From an uncultured Draconibacterium sp. (GTDB lineage: Bacteria > Bacteroidota > Bacteroidia > Bacteroidales > Prolixibacteraceae): DNA of 64,000 bases. Position numbers and translations under genes: made by a program. The DNA lies in assembly GCF_913063105.1 (NCBI RefSeq), contig NZ_CAJXYQ010000005.1:1-64000 (forward strand), in the 5' to 3' direction. This document shows, piece after piece, positions 1 to 8,022 of the stretch. How positions within the stretch are numbered: the stretch's first letter is position 1; every line of letters starts with the position of its first letter. The notes under the pieces are model-generated. The model ran no database searches. It was not told where the DNA came from and saw only the letters and a list, made by a program, of their open reading frames with translations.

Positions 1-312
1 AATGGGGTGTTTATGGAACAGTTAGATAAGTCGGATTCCTCTACTTTTGGGTGTGTCGGATAATGGGAGGAGGTCATAAAAGATGCACTGGAAGATTTAT
101 TAAAAGTTCAAAATTTTAGTCTAAGCAATAACGACAGGATCTCAAATTTTAAAGAAATCATTGGGATAAAAGAATTTTCAAGGCAAGATTATTTAAGAAC
201 ATTTAAAAATATATCTCAGGCAACTGCAAGTAGAGACTTAAAAACTGCAGTTAACGAAGGGATTATCGAGAAATATGGAGATAAAAGAACAACAAAATAT
301 AAATACAAATAA
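1..312 (+). pseudogene. Fic-family protein, broken C-terminal remnant
   Basis: The reading frame from position 1 gives a peptide resembling the middle of Fic/DOC AMP-transferases (FMEQLDKSDSSTF), then meets an in-frame stop at 61-63. The same frame continues from 64 with WEEVIKDALEDLL and ends at 310-312 in FSRQDYLRTF, ISQATASRDL and GDKRTTKY. These match the winged-helix tail that follows the Fic domain in many bacterial Fic proteins. The catalytic HPFxxGNGR loop would lie upstream, outside the window. No in-frame ATG opens the part after the stop. It is therefore either a decaying gene or an intact gene with a small sequencing error near 55-65. Family assignment is from pattern recognition of the tail only. 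Confidence 0.65.
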
Positions 313-340
313 AAAACTAAAGCTAATACCAGTGATAATT

Positions 341-390
341 TAAGCAGCTATGCCGGTAGCAGGGAGCCATCGATTTCAAACCGGTGGCAG
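341..390 (+). repeat. Dispersed repeat, copy A (right end only)
   Basis: This short copy shares taagcagc, ccggtagca and the end cgatttcaaaccggtggcag with the right-hand 50 bp of the longer copies at 4194-4384 and 16433-16627. The left part is missing. The right end can fold into a hairpin. Confidence 0.7.
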
Positions 391-480
391 CGAGAGGCGC
401 AAGTGCCTCACCTATTGTACCATCGTAAAAACAGGTTGGGAATAAACATTGGTCGGAATCAATAATTTTCGATTATTTCA

Positions 481-510
481 TTGAATTACAATTTTTATCT
501 TATAGCTTTG
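481..510 (+). promoter_or_regulatory. Bacteroidetes-type promoter for the first hybrid kinase
   Basis: TTG at 481-483 (-33 element) and TAGCTTTG at 503-510 (matching the -7 consensus TAnnTTTG) are separated by 19 bases, the usual spacing in this phylum. Transcription would start near 517, about 40 bases before the ATG at 557. Confidence 0.6.
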
Positions 511-556
511 GGCAAAGACATCAATTAACTTTTAATAAAAGCTTGTCAATCGGGGT

Positions 557-3500
557 ATGAAAGAAGACTTAGAGATTACCAAAGCTTTGATTGATTTATC
601 GACCGACAGCATTTTTGTATTGCAGAATCAGCTTATTAAGTATGCCAATCAGAATTTGCTAAATGTTTCGGGCTATCAATTCGCCGAGCTTATTGGGAAA
701 AAATTTACAGCTTTTGTTAACCCCGCTGTTCTCCACAAGGTTAATGCTACCTACAAGGAATGGGAGGGAGGCAAAAAGCACCCTGAAAAATATGAATCGA
801 GTGTAAAACACAAGAATGGTACTTTTATCGATGTAGAAGTGTCGTTGGCCCATATCCGTTTTGAAGGCCAACCGGCGCTTCGGGTAATTTTGCGCGATAT
901 AAGCCGGATAAAAACGGCCGAAAAGAAATACCGGAATATTGTTAATTTTGCCCCTATTGGTTTTTACCAGACCTGCCGCAACGGTATGTTTACCTTGGTA
1001 AATAACGAAATGGCAAATATTCTGGGATTCGAAAATACCGATGCCTTAATTGAAAAAAATATTGCCGATTTTTATTATTCGCCGGAAGAAAGAGAAAGAC
1101 TAATCCGGCAATATGATACCAGTGAACGCTCAGAAGTAAAGAATGTTGAAGTAAAGTTCAGGAAAAAGGACGGTACTGCTATTTGGATTTTAATGACCGC
1201 CCGTGCACTAAAAGAAAATGGGAAAACCGTAAATTACGACGGTTTTATTGTGGATATTTCTGACCGCAAAGCAAACGATTTACAGCTCATCAATCGGGTT
1301 CGGATGGAAGAATTATTTAATGAAATATCCTACGATTTTGTGCACGGAAGTTACCTGGAAGCCGACCACCTTATTGAAACATCCTTAAAAAAGCTGGGCC
1401 AGTTTACCGAAGTTGACCGGGTGTATGTTTTTCAGTTTGAAAATAATGGTAAGCTGATGAGCAATACACACGAATGGTGTAATATCGGAATTGAATCGCA
1501 GCGCGAAAACCTCCAGCAAATTCCGGCCGACAGGGTTCCCTGGTGGACGGAAAAAATGAATAAGTTTGAAATAATCAACTACGAAAACATTCGTGATTTT
1601 CCCGAAAAAGCTTCTGCTGAGCGACTAATGCTTCAGGAGCAAGGTATTGTTTCAATTCTTGTTTTGCCAATGCTTTCCGAGGGGCAACTTATCGGTTTTG
1701 TTGGTTTCGATTCGGTAAACTCGCAGAAAAACTGGATCGATTACGATGTTAAAATGCTGAAGACCATGTCTGATTTGATTTCAGGCGAGATTACACGAAC
1801 CAAACAGATGCAGGAACTGAAACGTGCAAAGATTGCTGCAGAAGAAGGCGAAAAGCGTTACAAATCCTTATTTTTTGATAATCGTTCGGTAATGCTGCTG
1901 ATAAACCCGGAAACCGGCAATATTGTTGATGCCAACAGGTCGGCATGCAAGTTTTACGGATACTCGTATCCACAAATAACAGCGCTACATATTTCAGAAA
2001 TTAATACACTTTCGGCACCGGCAATAAAAGCTGAAATGCTAAAAGCAATCAGCGAAGAACGGCAGCATTTTAATTTTAAACACCGGCTTAGCAATGGCGA
2101 GGTACGAGATGTTGAAGTGTACGCCGGAGGAGTAAAAGTATCGGGAAATGAATTGCTTTATACCATTGTACATGATATTACCGAGCGCAAACTGGCAGAA
2201 GAGAAAGTGTTGAAGCTAAGTACTTCTGTTGAGCAAAGTCCGCTAAGCATTTTAATTACCAATAACAAGGGGATAATAGAATATGTAAACCCCTATTATT
2301 GCAAAATAACCGGTTACCAGGCAAATGAGCTAATAGGAGATAAACCCAATATTGTTAAGTCTGGCGTTCAGAAAAAGAAATTCTACAAAAAGCTGTGGAA
2401 AACTATTCTGGCAGGCAAGAAATGGGAAGGCGAAATATGTAATAAAAAGAAAAATGGCGACCTCTACTGGGAACGGGCTGTTATATCTCCTATTCATAAC
2501 AGCGAAGGAGAAATTACCCATTTTGCAGGCATAAAAGAGGATATTACTGAGAAACGCGAAAACCAGAAAAATCTGAAGTTCCTGGCAAATGCACTTGAAC
2601 AGGTTGGCGAATGTGTGACCATTACAGATAAGAATGATGTTATTCTGTATGTGAATAAGGCCTTCAGCACTACCTACGGCTATTCAAAGCAAGAGTTATT
2701 AGGGCAGCACATCAGCTTTTTACATCCTGAAAATGCTGAGTTGGCGGAATTGGAAAAAACACTTGTACAAACAAAAAAAGGAAATTGGAAAGGCGAACTA
2801 ATTAATAAGCGCAAAGACAATACCTTGTTCCCGATTTTGCTATCAACCTCGGTAATTGAAGATGATAAAAACAACGAAATAGGTTATATTGGTGTTGTAA
2901 TTGACATTACAGAGATAAAGAAAAATACCAATGAACTAATTGCGGCCAAAGAAAAAGCCGAAGAAAGCGACCGGTTAAAATCGGCCTTTCTGGCCAATAT
3001 GAGCCACGAGATCAGAACCCCGATGAACGGTATTCTCGGCTTCACAAATTTGCTGTTAGAGCCCGATTTAAGTGATGAAACAAAGGATCATTATGTTCAG
3101 ATTATTCATCAAAGTGGCGAGCGTATGTTAAGCACCGTTACCAATATTGTTGAAATATCGAAAATTGAAGCCGGAATTGTTGAAGTTAAAAATTCGGAGC
3201 TTAATGTTTATGAAGTAATCCAAAACCTGATTTCTTTCTTTCAGGTACAGGCACAAAAGAAGGGCTTACTGTTAAACTTCGAACAGGAAAACCCGGAGGC
3301 TGATTTTAAATTTTTTACCGATAAAAATAAGTTGGAATCGATATTAACCAACCTAATTAAAAATGCCATAAAATTTACCGATAAAGGGGAAATCTCGGTA
3401 GGTGTTACTCCTAAAAACAACTTGCTGGAGTTTGTAGTTACAGATTCCGGAATAGGCATACCCAAAACCCGGCAGACAGCCATTTTTAACCGCTTCGAAC

Positions 3501-4105
3501 AGGCCGATATTGAAGATACCAAAGCCTTTGAAGGCTCCGGGCTCGGTTTGTCAATTGCAAAATCGTACGTTGAAATACTGGGGGGTAACATGTGGGTGGA
3601 ATCCATCGAGGGAGAAGGATCTCAATTCTATTTTACCATCCCTTGGTTGTCGCTTGTAAAAAATGAATCAATTCGTAAAGCCAGTAAAAATATCCGCGAA
3701 AATTCGGGGAGTAAATACAATGTTCTTATTGTTGAAGATGATGAAGTCTCCGCCATCTATTTAAAAGAGATTTTAAAAAACAAAGCAGCTAAAATTGTAC
3801 ACGTAAAGTCGGGAGAACTGGCAATTAACGAATGCAGAACTACTGCTTTTGATGTGGTTTTAATGGATGTAAAAATGCCGGGTATCGATGGTTTGGAAAC
3901 CACAAAAAGAATCAGGGAATTTGATACCGAACTGGTAATTATTGCCCAAACAGCTTATGCAATGCATGGCGACAACGACAAAGCTATTGCATCGGGCTGC
4001 AATGATTACCTTTCTAAACCAATCAGGAAAAACGAACTGATACAGCGCATTGAGATGCACCTTAGAAACCGAAGACCGAAAAGTATCCACAAAAAAGATG
4101 GGTGA
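557..4105 (+). CDS. Hybrid sensor histidine kinase/response regulator with PAS and GAF domains
   Basis: Predicted cytoplasmic hybrid two-component sensor of 1182 residues; no membrane segment is visible. Domain order: PAS (about 5-118), PAS (123-239), GAF (250-415), PAS (432-548), PAS (553-675), PAS (680-795), HisKA with phosphoacceptor H817 in SHEIRTPMNG, HATPase with NLIKNAIKF, DSGIGIP and GSGLGLSIAK, and a C-terminal receiver with phosphoacceptor D1104 in LMDVKMPGIDG. Several PAS domains end in the usual DITERK-like linker. No DNA-binding output domain is present, so the phosphoryl group probably passes to a separate partner. The transmitter-receiver module closely resembles that of the kinase at 10982-16423, which suggests duplication. 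A promoter sits at 481-510, and a dispersed repeat follows the stop codon. The ligand cannot be read from sequence. Confidence 0.93.
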   Translation: MKEDLEITKALIDLSTDSIFVLQNQLIKYANQNLLNVSGYQFAELIGKKFTAFVNPAVLHKVNATYKEWEGGKKHPEKYESSVKHKNGTFIDVEVSLAHIRFEGQPALRVILRDISRIKTAEKKYRNIVNFAPIGFYQTCRNGMFTLVNNEMANILGFENTDALIEKNIADFYYSPEERERLIRQYDTSERSEVKNVEVKFRKKDGTAIWILMTARALKENGKTVNYDGFIVDISDRKANDLQLINRVRMEELFNEISYDFVHGSYLEADHLIETSLKKLGQFTEVDRVYVFQFENNGKLMSNTHEWCNIGIESQRENLQQIPADRVPWWTEKMNKFEIINYENIRDFPEKASAERLMLQEQGIVSILVLPMLSEGQLIGFVGFDSVNSQKNWIDYDVKMLKTMSDLISGEITRTKQMQELKRAKIAAEEGEKRYKSLFFDNRSVMLLINPETGNIVDANRSACKFYGYSYPQITALHISEINTLSAPAIKAEMLKAISEERQHFNFKHRLSNGEVRDVEVYAGGVKVSGNELLYTIVHDITERKLAEEKVLKLSTSVEQSPLSILITNNKGIIEYVNPYYCKITGYQANELIGDKPNIVKSGVQKKKFYKKLWKTILAGKKWEGEICNKKKNGDLYWERAVISPIHNSEGEITHFAGIKEDITEKRENQKNLKFLANALEQVGECVTITDKNDVILYVNKAFSTTYGYSKQELLGQHISFLHPENAELAELEKTLVQTKKGNWKGELINKRKDNTLFPILLSTSVIEDDKNNEIGYIGVVIDITEIKKNTNELIAAKEKAEESDRLKSAFLANMSHEIRTPMNGILGFTNLLLEPDLSDETKDHYVQIIHQSGERMLSTVTNIVEISKIEAGIVEVKNSELNVYEVIQNLISFFQVQAQKKGLLLNFEQENPEADFKFFTDKNKLESILTNLIKNAIKFTDKGEISVGVTPKNNLLEFVVTDSGIGIPKTRQTAIFNRFEQADIEDTKAFEGSGLGLSIAKSYVEILGGNMWVESIEGEGSQFYFTIPWLSLVKNESIRKASKNIRENSGSKYNVLIVEDDEVSAIYLKEILKNKAAKIVHVKSGELAINECRTTAFDVVLMDVKMPGIDGLETTKRIREFDTELVIIAQTAYAMHGDNDKAIASGCNDYLSKPIRKNELIQRIEMHLRNRRPKSIHKKDG

Positions 4106-4193
4106 AAAATAATCCGGCCAATATGAAGAAGTTGCGAACTGTTTTACCGGTATATTGTGGTTTTGCTAAAAAATGCCTAAACTTTAATCCCGG

Positions 4194-4384
4194 CTGCCCC
4201 CCATTTGTAATCAACGGTTTTCCCGGCAGCGAAAAAAAATTAGCAGCCAGCTAGCCAACAGCTGATGTTACTGGTATAAAAGCTATTTACCTTGTCATTA
4301 TAAATTCCATAAACCTGATGGGCCGGGTTTAAAGTAAGCAGCCATACCGGTAGCATGGTACCATCGATTTCAAACCGGTGGCAG
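4194..4384 (+). repeat. Dispersed ~190-bp repeat with inverted ends, copy B
   Basis: This element fills most of the gap 4106-4480. It aligns over its full length with 16433-16627: shared blocks include catttgtaatcaac, ttagcagccagctagccaac, agctgatg, tttaccttg, cattataaatt and gtttaaagtaagcagccat. The left end (ctgcc...atttgtaatc) is an imperfect inverted copy of the right end (cgatttcaaaccggtggcag). It has no open reading frame, so it resembles a MITE or REP-type element moved in trans. No transposase is present in this window. Confidence 0.75.
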
Positions 4385-4480
4385 CGGTGTTTGCATAAGT
4401 CCTTCATTTTTCATAATTTGTATACCTATTAACCAAAAGCATCAAAACAAAACCATTAATTAATTAAAAACCCACTAATT

Positions 4481-4975
4481 ATGGCAACCAAAACACCTTC
4501 GGGTATTCCCGAACCTGTAATTACTGAAGCTACAAGTTTAATAAGCAATGCACTCACCGTTTTAAAGCCCTACCTTATTGCCTTAACCCCGCACGAGCGG
4601 CAGGTAATAGCTAAAATGGACGACCGAACCTATCCCTTTGTTGAAAAAACATGCGATTACACGCTATCGGCACCGCAGTTTGTACCGCCCTATATGGATG
4701 TAGACAAACTAAAAGCCGACCTGGGCATTTACGACCAGCTAACCGAATTGCTGCGTTTAAGCAAACAGCTTACCAATGGCCTCGACGACTCGAAACTAAA
4801 AATTGGCGGCGAAGGATTTACCAATGCCCTTAGTTTTTACAACTCGGTTAAGCAGGCAGCCAAAATAAATGTCCCCGGCGCCAAAAGCATTCACGAAGAT
4901 TTGAAAAAACGTTTTATGCGTAACCGTAGCGAAAAGGGCCAGGACGAGAATAAACCCGATGAAAAAATCGAATAG
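4481..4975 (+). CDS. Conserved hypothetical protein, first of two tandem paralogues
   Basis: No family is recognised. This 164-residue, probably soluble and mostly helical protein has no signal peptide or membrane segment. It aligns end to end with the product of 5544-6014: shared blocks are PYxxxLxPxER, KMxDxTxPFVEKxxDYT, SAPQF/RAPQF-xPPY-DV, LDD, YNSVKxAAKxxVPGAKSI and DLxKRFxR. The charged C-terminal tail is the least conserved part. The ATG is preceded by an AT-rich leader, as usual in this phylum. It ends in a rho-independent terminator at 5007-5041, so it is transcribed separately from its paralogue. It sits among two-component signalling genes, but no functional link is shown. Confidence 0.85.
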   Translation: MATKTPSGIPEPVITEATSLISNALTVLKPYLIALTPHERQVIAKMDDRTYPFVEKTCDYTLSAPQFVPPYMDVDKLKADLGIYDQLTELLRLSKQLTNGLDDSKLKIGGEGFTNALSFYNSVKQAAKINVPGAKSIHEDLKKRFMRNRSEKGQDENKPDEKIE

Positions 4976-5006
4976 GTAATTTGTATAACAGGCATTCTTA
5001 ATTTTT

Positions 5007-5041
5007 GGGGGACACATTTACTTGTGTTCCCCTTTATTTTT
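5007..5041 (+). terminator. Rho-independent terminator after the first paralogue
   Basis: A 10-bp stem, GGGGGACACA (5007-5016) with TGTGTTCCCC (5023-5032), has a 6-base loop and is followed by TTTATTTTT. Confidence 0.85.
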
Positions 5042-5104
5042 CTTCGCAACCTTAAAAGTGCTGCAAACAGCCCGCGCTTACTTCACCACAACACCCCAAT
5101 TGAG

Positions 5105-5386
5105 CTTCCGAAGCTAAACATCCGACTTCGAAACATTAAACAAGGGCTTTTAAATACGAACCGATAGCTTCCGAAGTAAAAACCCGGGCATCAGAAGTAC
5201 AAAAGCCGGCTTCAGAAGTTAAAACACCAGCTTTAAAAACCGAATGTTATACTTCGGAAGAAGAACAACGGAGTTCCGAAGTACAAGATACACCTTCAGA
5301 AGCTTAACGCTTACCTTCGGAAGCTAAACGGCAGGCTTCCGAAGCTCAAACAGGAGCTTCGGAAGTACCCCCTTGTAGTTATGAAG
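5105..5386. repeat. Array of fourteen 21-bp units centred on the palindrome CTTCSGAAG
   Basis: Copies of CTTCCGAAG or CTTCGGAAG, or variants of them, begin at 5105, 5126, 5147, 5168, 5189, 5210, 5231, 5252, 5273, 5294, 5315, 5336, 5357 and 5378. The step is exactly 21 bp every time, with no insertion or deletion. The 12 bases between cores are A/C-rich and vary. One forward frame reads as degenerate heptapeptides (SEVKTRA, SEVQKPA, SEVKTPA, SEAKRQA) but holds two stop codons, and the reverse strand also reads SEA-rich heptads with stops. It lies between the two paralogous genes, after the terminator of the first. The remainder of 4976-5543 holds nothing else recognisable apart from that terminator. 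Confidence 0.9.
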
Positions 5387-5543
5387 TAGGGGAGAGGTGG
5401 AGGTGTAAGTGTCAGTAAATCAGTATTGTGTCGAAGAGCATAAAAACCGGTGGCACATTGGTTTGGAAGAAAGCAGGCAGGTGTTGTAAATTCGGTTTGT
5501 TCTTAAATAATTCAATTTTTTAATCAATTAAAACACACTTTTT

Positions 5544-6014
5544 ATGGACAACAAAATTAATTTCACAATTCCCGAAGAGGTAGTAACCCAGGTAAACGAG
5601 GCACTAAGTACCATTTTTACGGCTTTACAACCTTACACGCTGTCGTTAAGCCCCGACGAACGCCGCGAACTTCCCAAAATGAGCGACAAAACCCAGCCAT
5701 TTGTGGAGAAAGCACTCGATTACACCTCGCGTGCGCCACAATTTGCCCCGCCCTATTTAGATGTTGCGGGACTGAACAACGACATGCAGGTACACAATGC
5801 ACTGATGCCGGTATTGCGCCAGGTACGTATGCTGGCCGATAATCTCGACGATACCACCATGGAAGCCGGTGCCGAAAGTTATGTAAGCGCATTAACCTAT
5901 TACAACTCGGTAAAAATGGCGGCTAAAATGGATGTGCCCGGGGCAAAATCGATATACGACGACCTGAGCAAACGTTTTGAGCGGAGTAAAGCCGAAAAGG
6001 AAGAACAGCAATAA
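5544..6014 (+). CDS. Conserved hypothetical protein, second of two tandem paralogues
   Basis: This 156-residue protein is a paralogue of the product of 4481-4975 and belongs to no family recognised here. Conserved features are LQPYTLSLSPDERRELPKM, TQPFVEKALDYTSRAPQF, PPYLDV, LDDTTMEAGAESYVSAL and YYNSVKMAAKMDVPGAKS. It is predicted to be soluble and alpha-helical, with no signal peptide. Both paralogues keep the same start context (a run of A/T then ATG) and a charged, variable tail. Its own strong terminator lies at 6073-6104, so it is probably monocistronic. Its higher C+G codon choice compared with the kinase genes around it is visible by eye but was not computed. Confidence 0.85.
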   Translation: MDNKINFTIPEEVVTQVNEALSTIFTALQPYTLSLSPDERRELPKMSDKTQPFVEKALDYTSRAPQFAPPYLDVAGLNNDMQVHNALMPVLRQVRMLADNLDDTTMEAGAESYVSALTYYNSVKMAAKMDVPGAKSIYDDLSKRFERSKAEKEEQQ

Positions 6015-6072
6015 TATGCCGCCAGGGGCCGGGCCGGTCGTCTGGTAAGCTGCATAAACGCAGAGGGAGGTA

Positions 6073-6104
6073 AAGATGCGCCGGAAACGGTGCATCTTTT
6101 TTTT
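6073..6104 (+). terminator. Rho-independent terminator after the second paralogue
   Basis: Stem AAGATGCGCCG (6073-6083) pairs with CGGTGCATCTT (6088-6098) around a GAAA tetraloop, with one G-T wobble, and is followed by an uninterrupted T run to 6104. Confidence 0.9.
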
Positions 6105-6706
6105 GCCCAAAAATGTAATGCAGCTGCTTAAAGCCGGTATTGCCTGGTTTACCCTTGTTGGTGTTAGGGCTTTGAGCGATATAGGGAGTGATTGTCCCAG
6201 AATGAGAAGCCCTGGATTTGTGGCATGGCGCTAAGTGCCTGATTGTCTGGTTTGGTTTTTTTTGGCTATATGTTTGTTCTTTCGGCAAGCATTGAAAAAA
6301 AATAAAGGGTTAAAAGATAACAGGGTAGAGCGACTTCTATATTTTGATTGGTTTTGTGTTTAGGGGTTTGTAAATTATCAATCATCTTCAAAAAGCGTCC
6401 ATAGCGTTCTACCCTTTCTTTTTTTTTCTGAAAATCCTTTAAAAACAATGGGAATAGCTGGTTCATAATCTATTGACTCCCCCTGCTTGTGCCTTGTGCA
6501 TAATCGGCCTTTTTACAGGTAGAGAGGGTATGAGGGAGAGTTAGTTGCATACCGTTTCTCTTTCATTTCCGATGGTGCTTCCCGTGTAGCATAAGTGTTT
6601 TGTTCCGTGTAAAAAGAAACGGGAGGCCAATACCTATTAAAAAAAATTGTATATTTATAATCGATATGGGGTTCACCCATATTGTGTGTTTGGGGGTTAA
6701 CATTAG

Positions 6707-6738
6707 AAGGGTGGTTGATGAACCACCCTTTTCTTTTT
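6707..6738 (+). terminator. Orphan rho-independent terminator
   Basis: A perfect 10-bp stem, AAGGGTGGTT (6707-6716) with AACCACCCTT (6721-6730), has a GATG loop and is followed by TTCTTTTT. No coding gene on the plus strand reaches it, because the upstream gene already ends at the terminator at 6073-6104. It therefore points to a separate, possibly non-coding transcript starting within 6105-6700. Confidence 0.8.
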
Positions 6739-6765
6739 AAACAGGTTCTGTTTTTTTTGCAACTC

Positions 6766-6800
6766 CTGGGCTATACCGCCCATTTGTAATCGGTGGTTTT
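6766..6800 (+). repeat. Dispersed repeat, copy D (left-end fragment)
   Basis: The sequence ccgcccatttgtaatcggtgg matches the left inverted end of the copies at 4194 and 16433. Little of the element's interior is recognisable downstream. Confidence 0.55.
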
Positions 6801-6978
6801 TGCATTTTTAATCATAAATTCTGGCAGATGTGCTTTTTTACCGCCCGCCAACTTTTGTTTTATGTAAACAACCTTTTAATGTTCTATCTTTAGAGCAGCA
6901 AAAAAGAACATTCGCAAAAAAAAGGAAGTAAGCGAACAAATTAAAACCTCGTTAGGATTAAAGATACACTATAAAAGG

Positions 6979-7794
6979 ATGATAAAACAAATAAAAGAGA
7001 TTAGCGATATTATCATACAATCGCAGGGCATTGATATTTCAACTTATGAGGATTCATACCTGAAAAAAACACTTCAGAACAGAATAGCAGTAACTAAGTG
7101 CGAATCCATTGAGGAGTATTGCACTTTTCTTAAGCAAAATAGCACTGAAGGAAATCTTTTAATCGCTTCGCTTCAAAACAATTATAGCGAGTTTTTTCGT
7201 AATGCCCTCTCTTTTGCAGTTTTGGAACGCATAATTCTACCCTACTTAGTGCAAAAAAAGAAAAAGAAAGAAATACGGATATGGTCGGCTGCATGTGCCC
7301 AGGGGCAAGAGGTTTATAGTATGGCCATGTTACTGGAAGAGCTTAGGAATGGTGGTAATGAAGAACTCAAATATAGAATTTTTGCAACCGACAAATGCAA
7401 TGAACAAATTAATAAAGCCGGAATCGGAAAATACCCAGCCTCTGCACTAAATAACATCAATTTTAAACGCGCAGAAAGATGGTTCACCAAACACAATGAT
7501 GTGTTTACTATTAAACCTGAACTGAAAGCTTATATCGATTTTTCAGTTTTTGATTTACTCGACAAAAATTCCGGCAGTCCTTCAGCAAGTATATTTGGAG
7601 ATTTCGATATCGTATTCTGTGCCAATCTATTGTTCTATTTTAACCCCAAAAACCAAAAACAGATTGTAAATAAAATCGGTAAATCTATTTCTGGTGGTGG
7701 TTATTTGATTACAGGTGAAGCAGAAAGAGAAATTTTATTAAATTTAGATTTCTCTGAAATATTTCCACAGTCGGGGATATTTCAAAAAAAATAG
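6979..7794 (+). CDS. CheR-type protein methyltransferase
   Basis: Predicted S-adenosylmethionine-dependent methyltransferase of the CheR family, 271 residues, the usual length. The short helical N-terminal domain spans about 1-75 and includes NYSEFFRN, equivalent to the family's NxTxFFR. The catalytic domain carries the SAM-binding motif WSAACAQGQEVYSMAM (102-117; the classical form is SAGCATGEEPYS) and FCANLLFYFNP, equivalent to CRNVLIYF. CheR proteins methylate glutamates of chemoreceptors, but no chemoreceptor, CheB, CheA or CheW is visible here. In this phylum CheR-like proteins often accompany multi-PAS kinases. It is followed at 8023 and 10982 by two hybrid kinases on the same strand, so a signalling role with them is inferred. 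Confidence 0.88.
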   Translation: MIKQIKEISDIIIQSQGIDISTYEDSYLKKTLQNRIAVTKCESIEEYCTFLKQNSTEGNLLIASLQNNYSEFFRNALSFAVLERIILPYLVQKKKKKEIRIWSAACAQGQEVYSMAMLLEELRNGGNEELKYRIFATDKCNEQINKAGIGKYPASALNNINFKRAERWFTKHNDVFTIKPELKAYIDFSVFDLLDKNSGSPSASIFGDFDIVFCANLLFYFNPKNQKQIVNKIGKSISGGGYLITGEAEREILLNLDFSEIFPQSGIFQKK

Positions 7795-7807
7795 AACACG
7801 GAGAGAA

Positions 7808-8012
7808 ATGAAACGCGGATAACGCAGATATTAAAATAACGCAGACGAACACGGATAAAAAATCAGCGATAACCAGCGTTGCTTGCATCCGTTTTATCAG
7901 CGTTCAAATACAATGAAACGCGGATAACGCAGATATAAATAACGCAGATGAACACGGAAAAAAAATCAGCGATAACCAGCGCTTGAAAATCCGTTTTATC
8001 AGCGTTCAAAAA
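7808..8012 (+). repeat. Two tandem ~100-bp direct repeats
   Basis: Copy 1 (7808-7909) and copy 2 (7913-8012) share atgaaacgcggataacgcag, then ataacgcaga, gaacacgga, aatcagcgataaccagcg and ccgttttatcagcgttcaaa, with a few small differences. This acgcggataacgcagat type of sequence is known as a dispersed intergenic repeat in many bacterial genomes. The copies fill the gap between the CheR-like gene and the next kinase and end 11 bases before its ATG. Confidence 0.85.
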
Positions 8013-8022
8013 AAAATATAAC

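Larger units (their letters stand above)
6105..6978. other. 874-bp gap without a supported gene
   Basis: No convincing protein gene is seen. The gap contains a TATGTTTG -7-like element at 6269-6276, an orphan terminator at 6707-6738, and a fragment of the dispersed repeat at 6766-6800. A 66-codon minus-strand frame at 6266-6466 has no recognisable features and is not accepted. An untranslated RNA ending at the orphan terminator is possible. Confidence 0.6.

Noticed and set aside
1791..1973. Many short frames antisense to or inside the kinase, sugar and glycosidase genes
   Set aside because: They lie in other frames of well-supported genes, have no family features and no own promoters; treated as chance frames across the window.
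4194..4384. tRNA or structured RNA gene in the repeat
   Set aside because: The hairpins do not form a cloverleaf and the sequence recurs elsewhere as a dispersed repeat.
5105..5386. CRISPR array
   Set aside because: The step is 21 bp, the conserved part is only 9 bp and varies, and there are no 30-bp unique spacers or cas genes.
5105..5386. Coding repeat protein of SEA/SEV heptads
   Set aside because: The forward heptad frame has two internal stops and the reverse strand several; no start codon in a good context. Kept only as a possible ancestral origin.
6266..6466. 66-residue minus-strand reading frame
   Set aside because: No recognisable motif, no promoter or terminator on that strand, and low-complexity sequence at one end.
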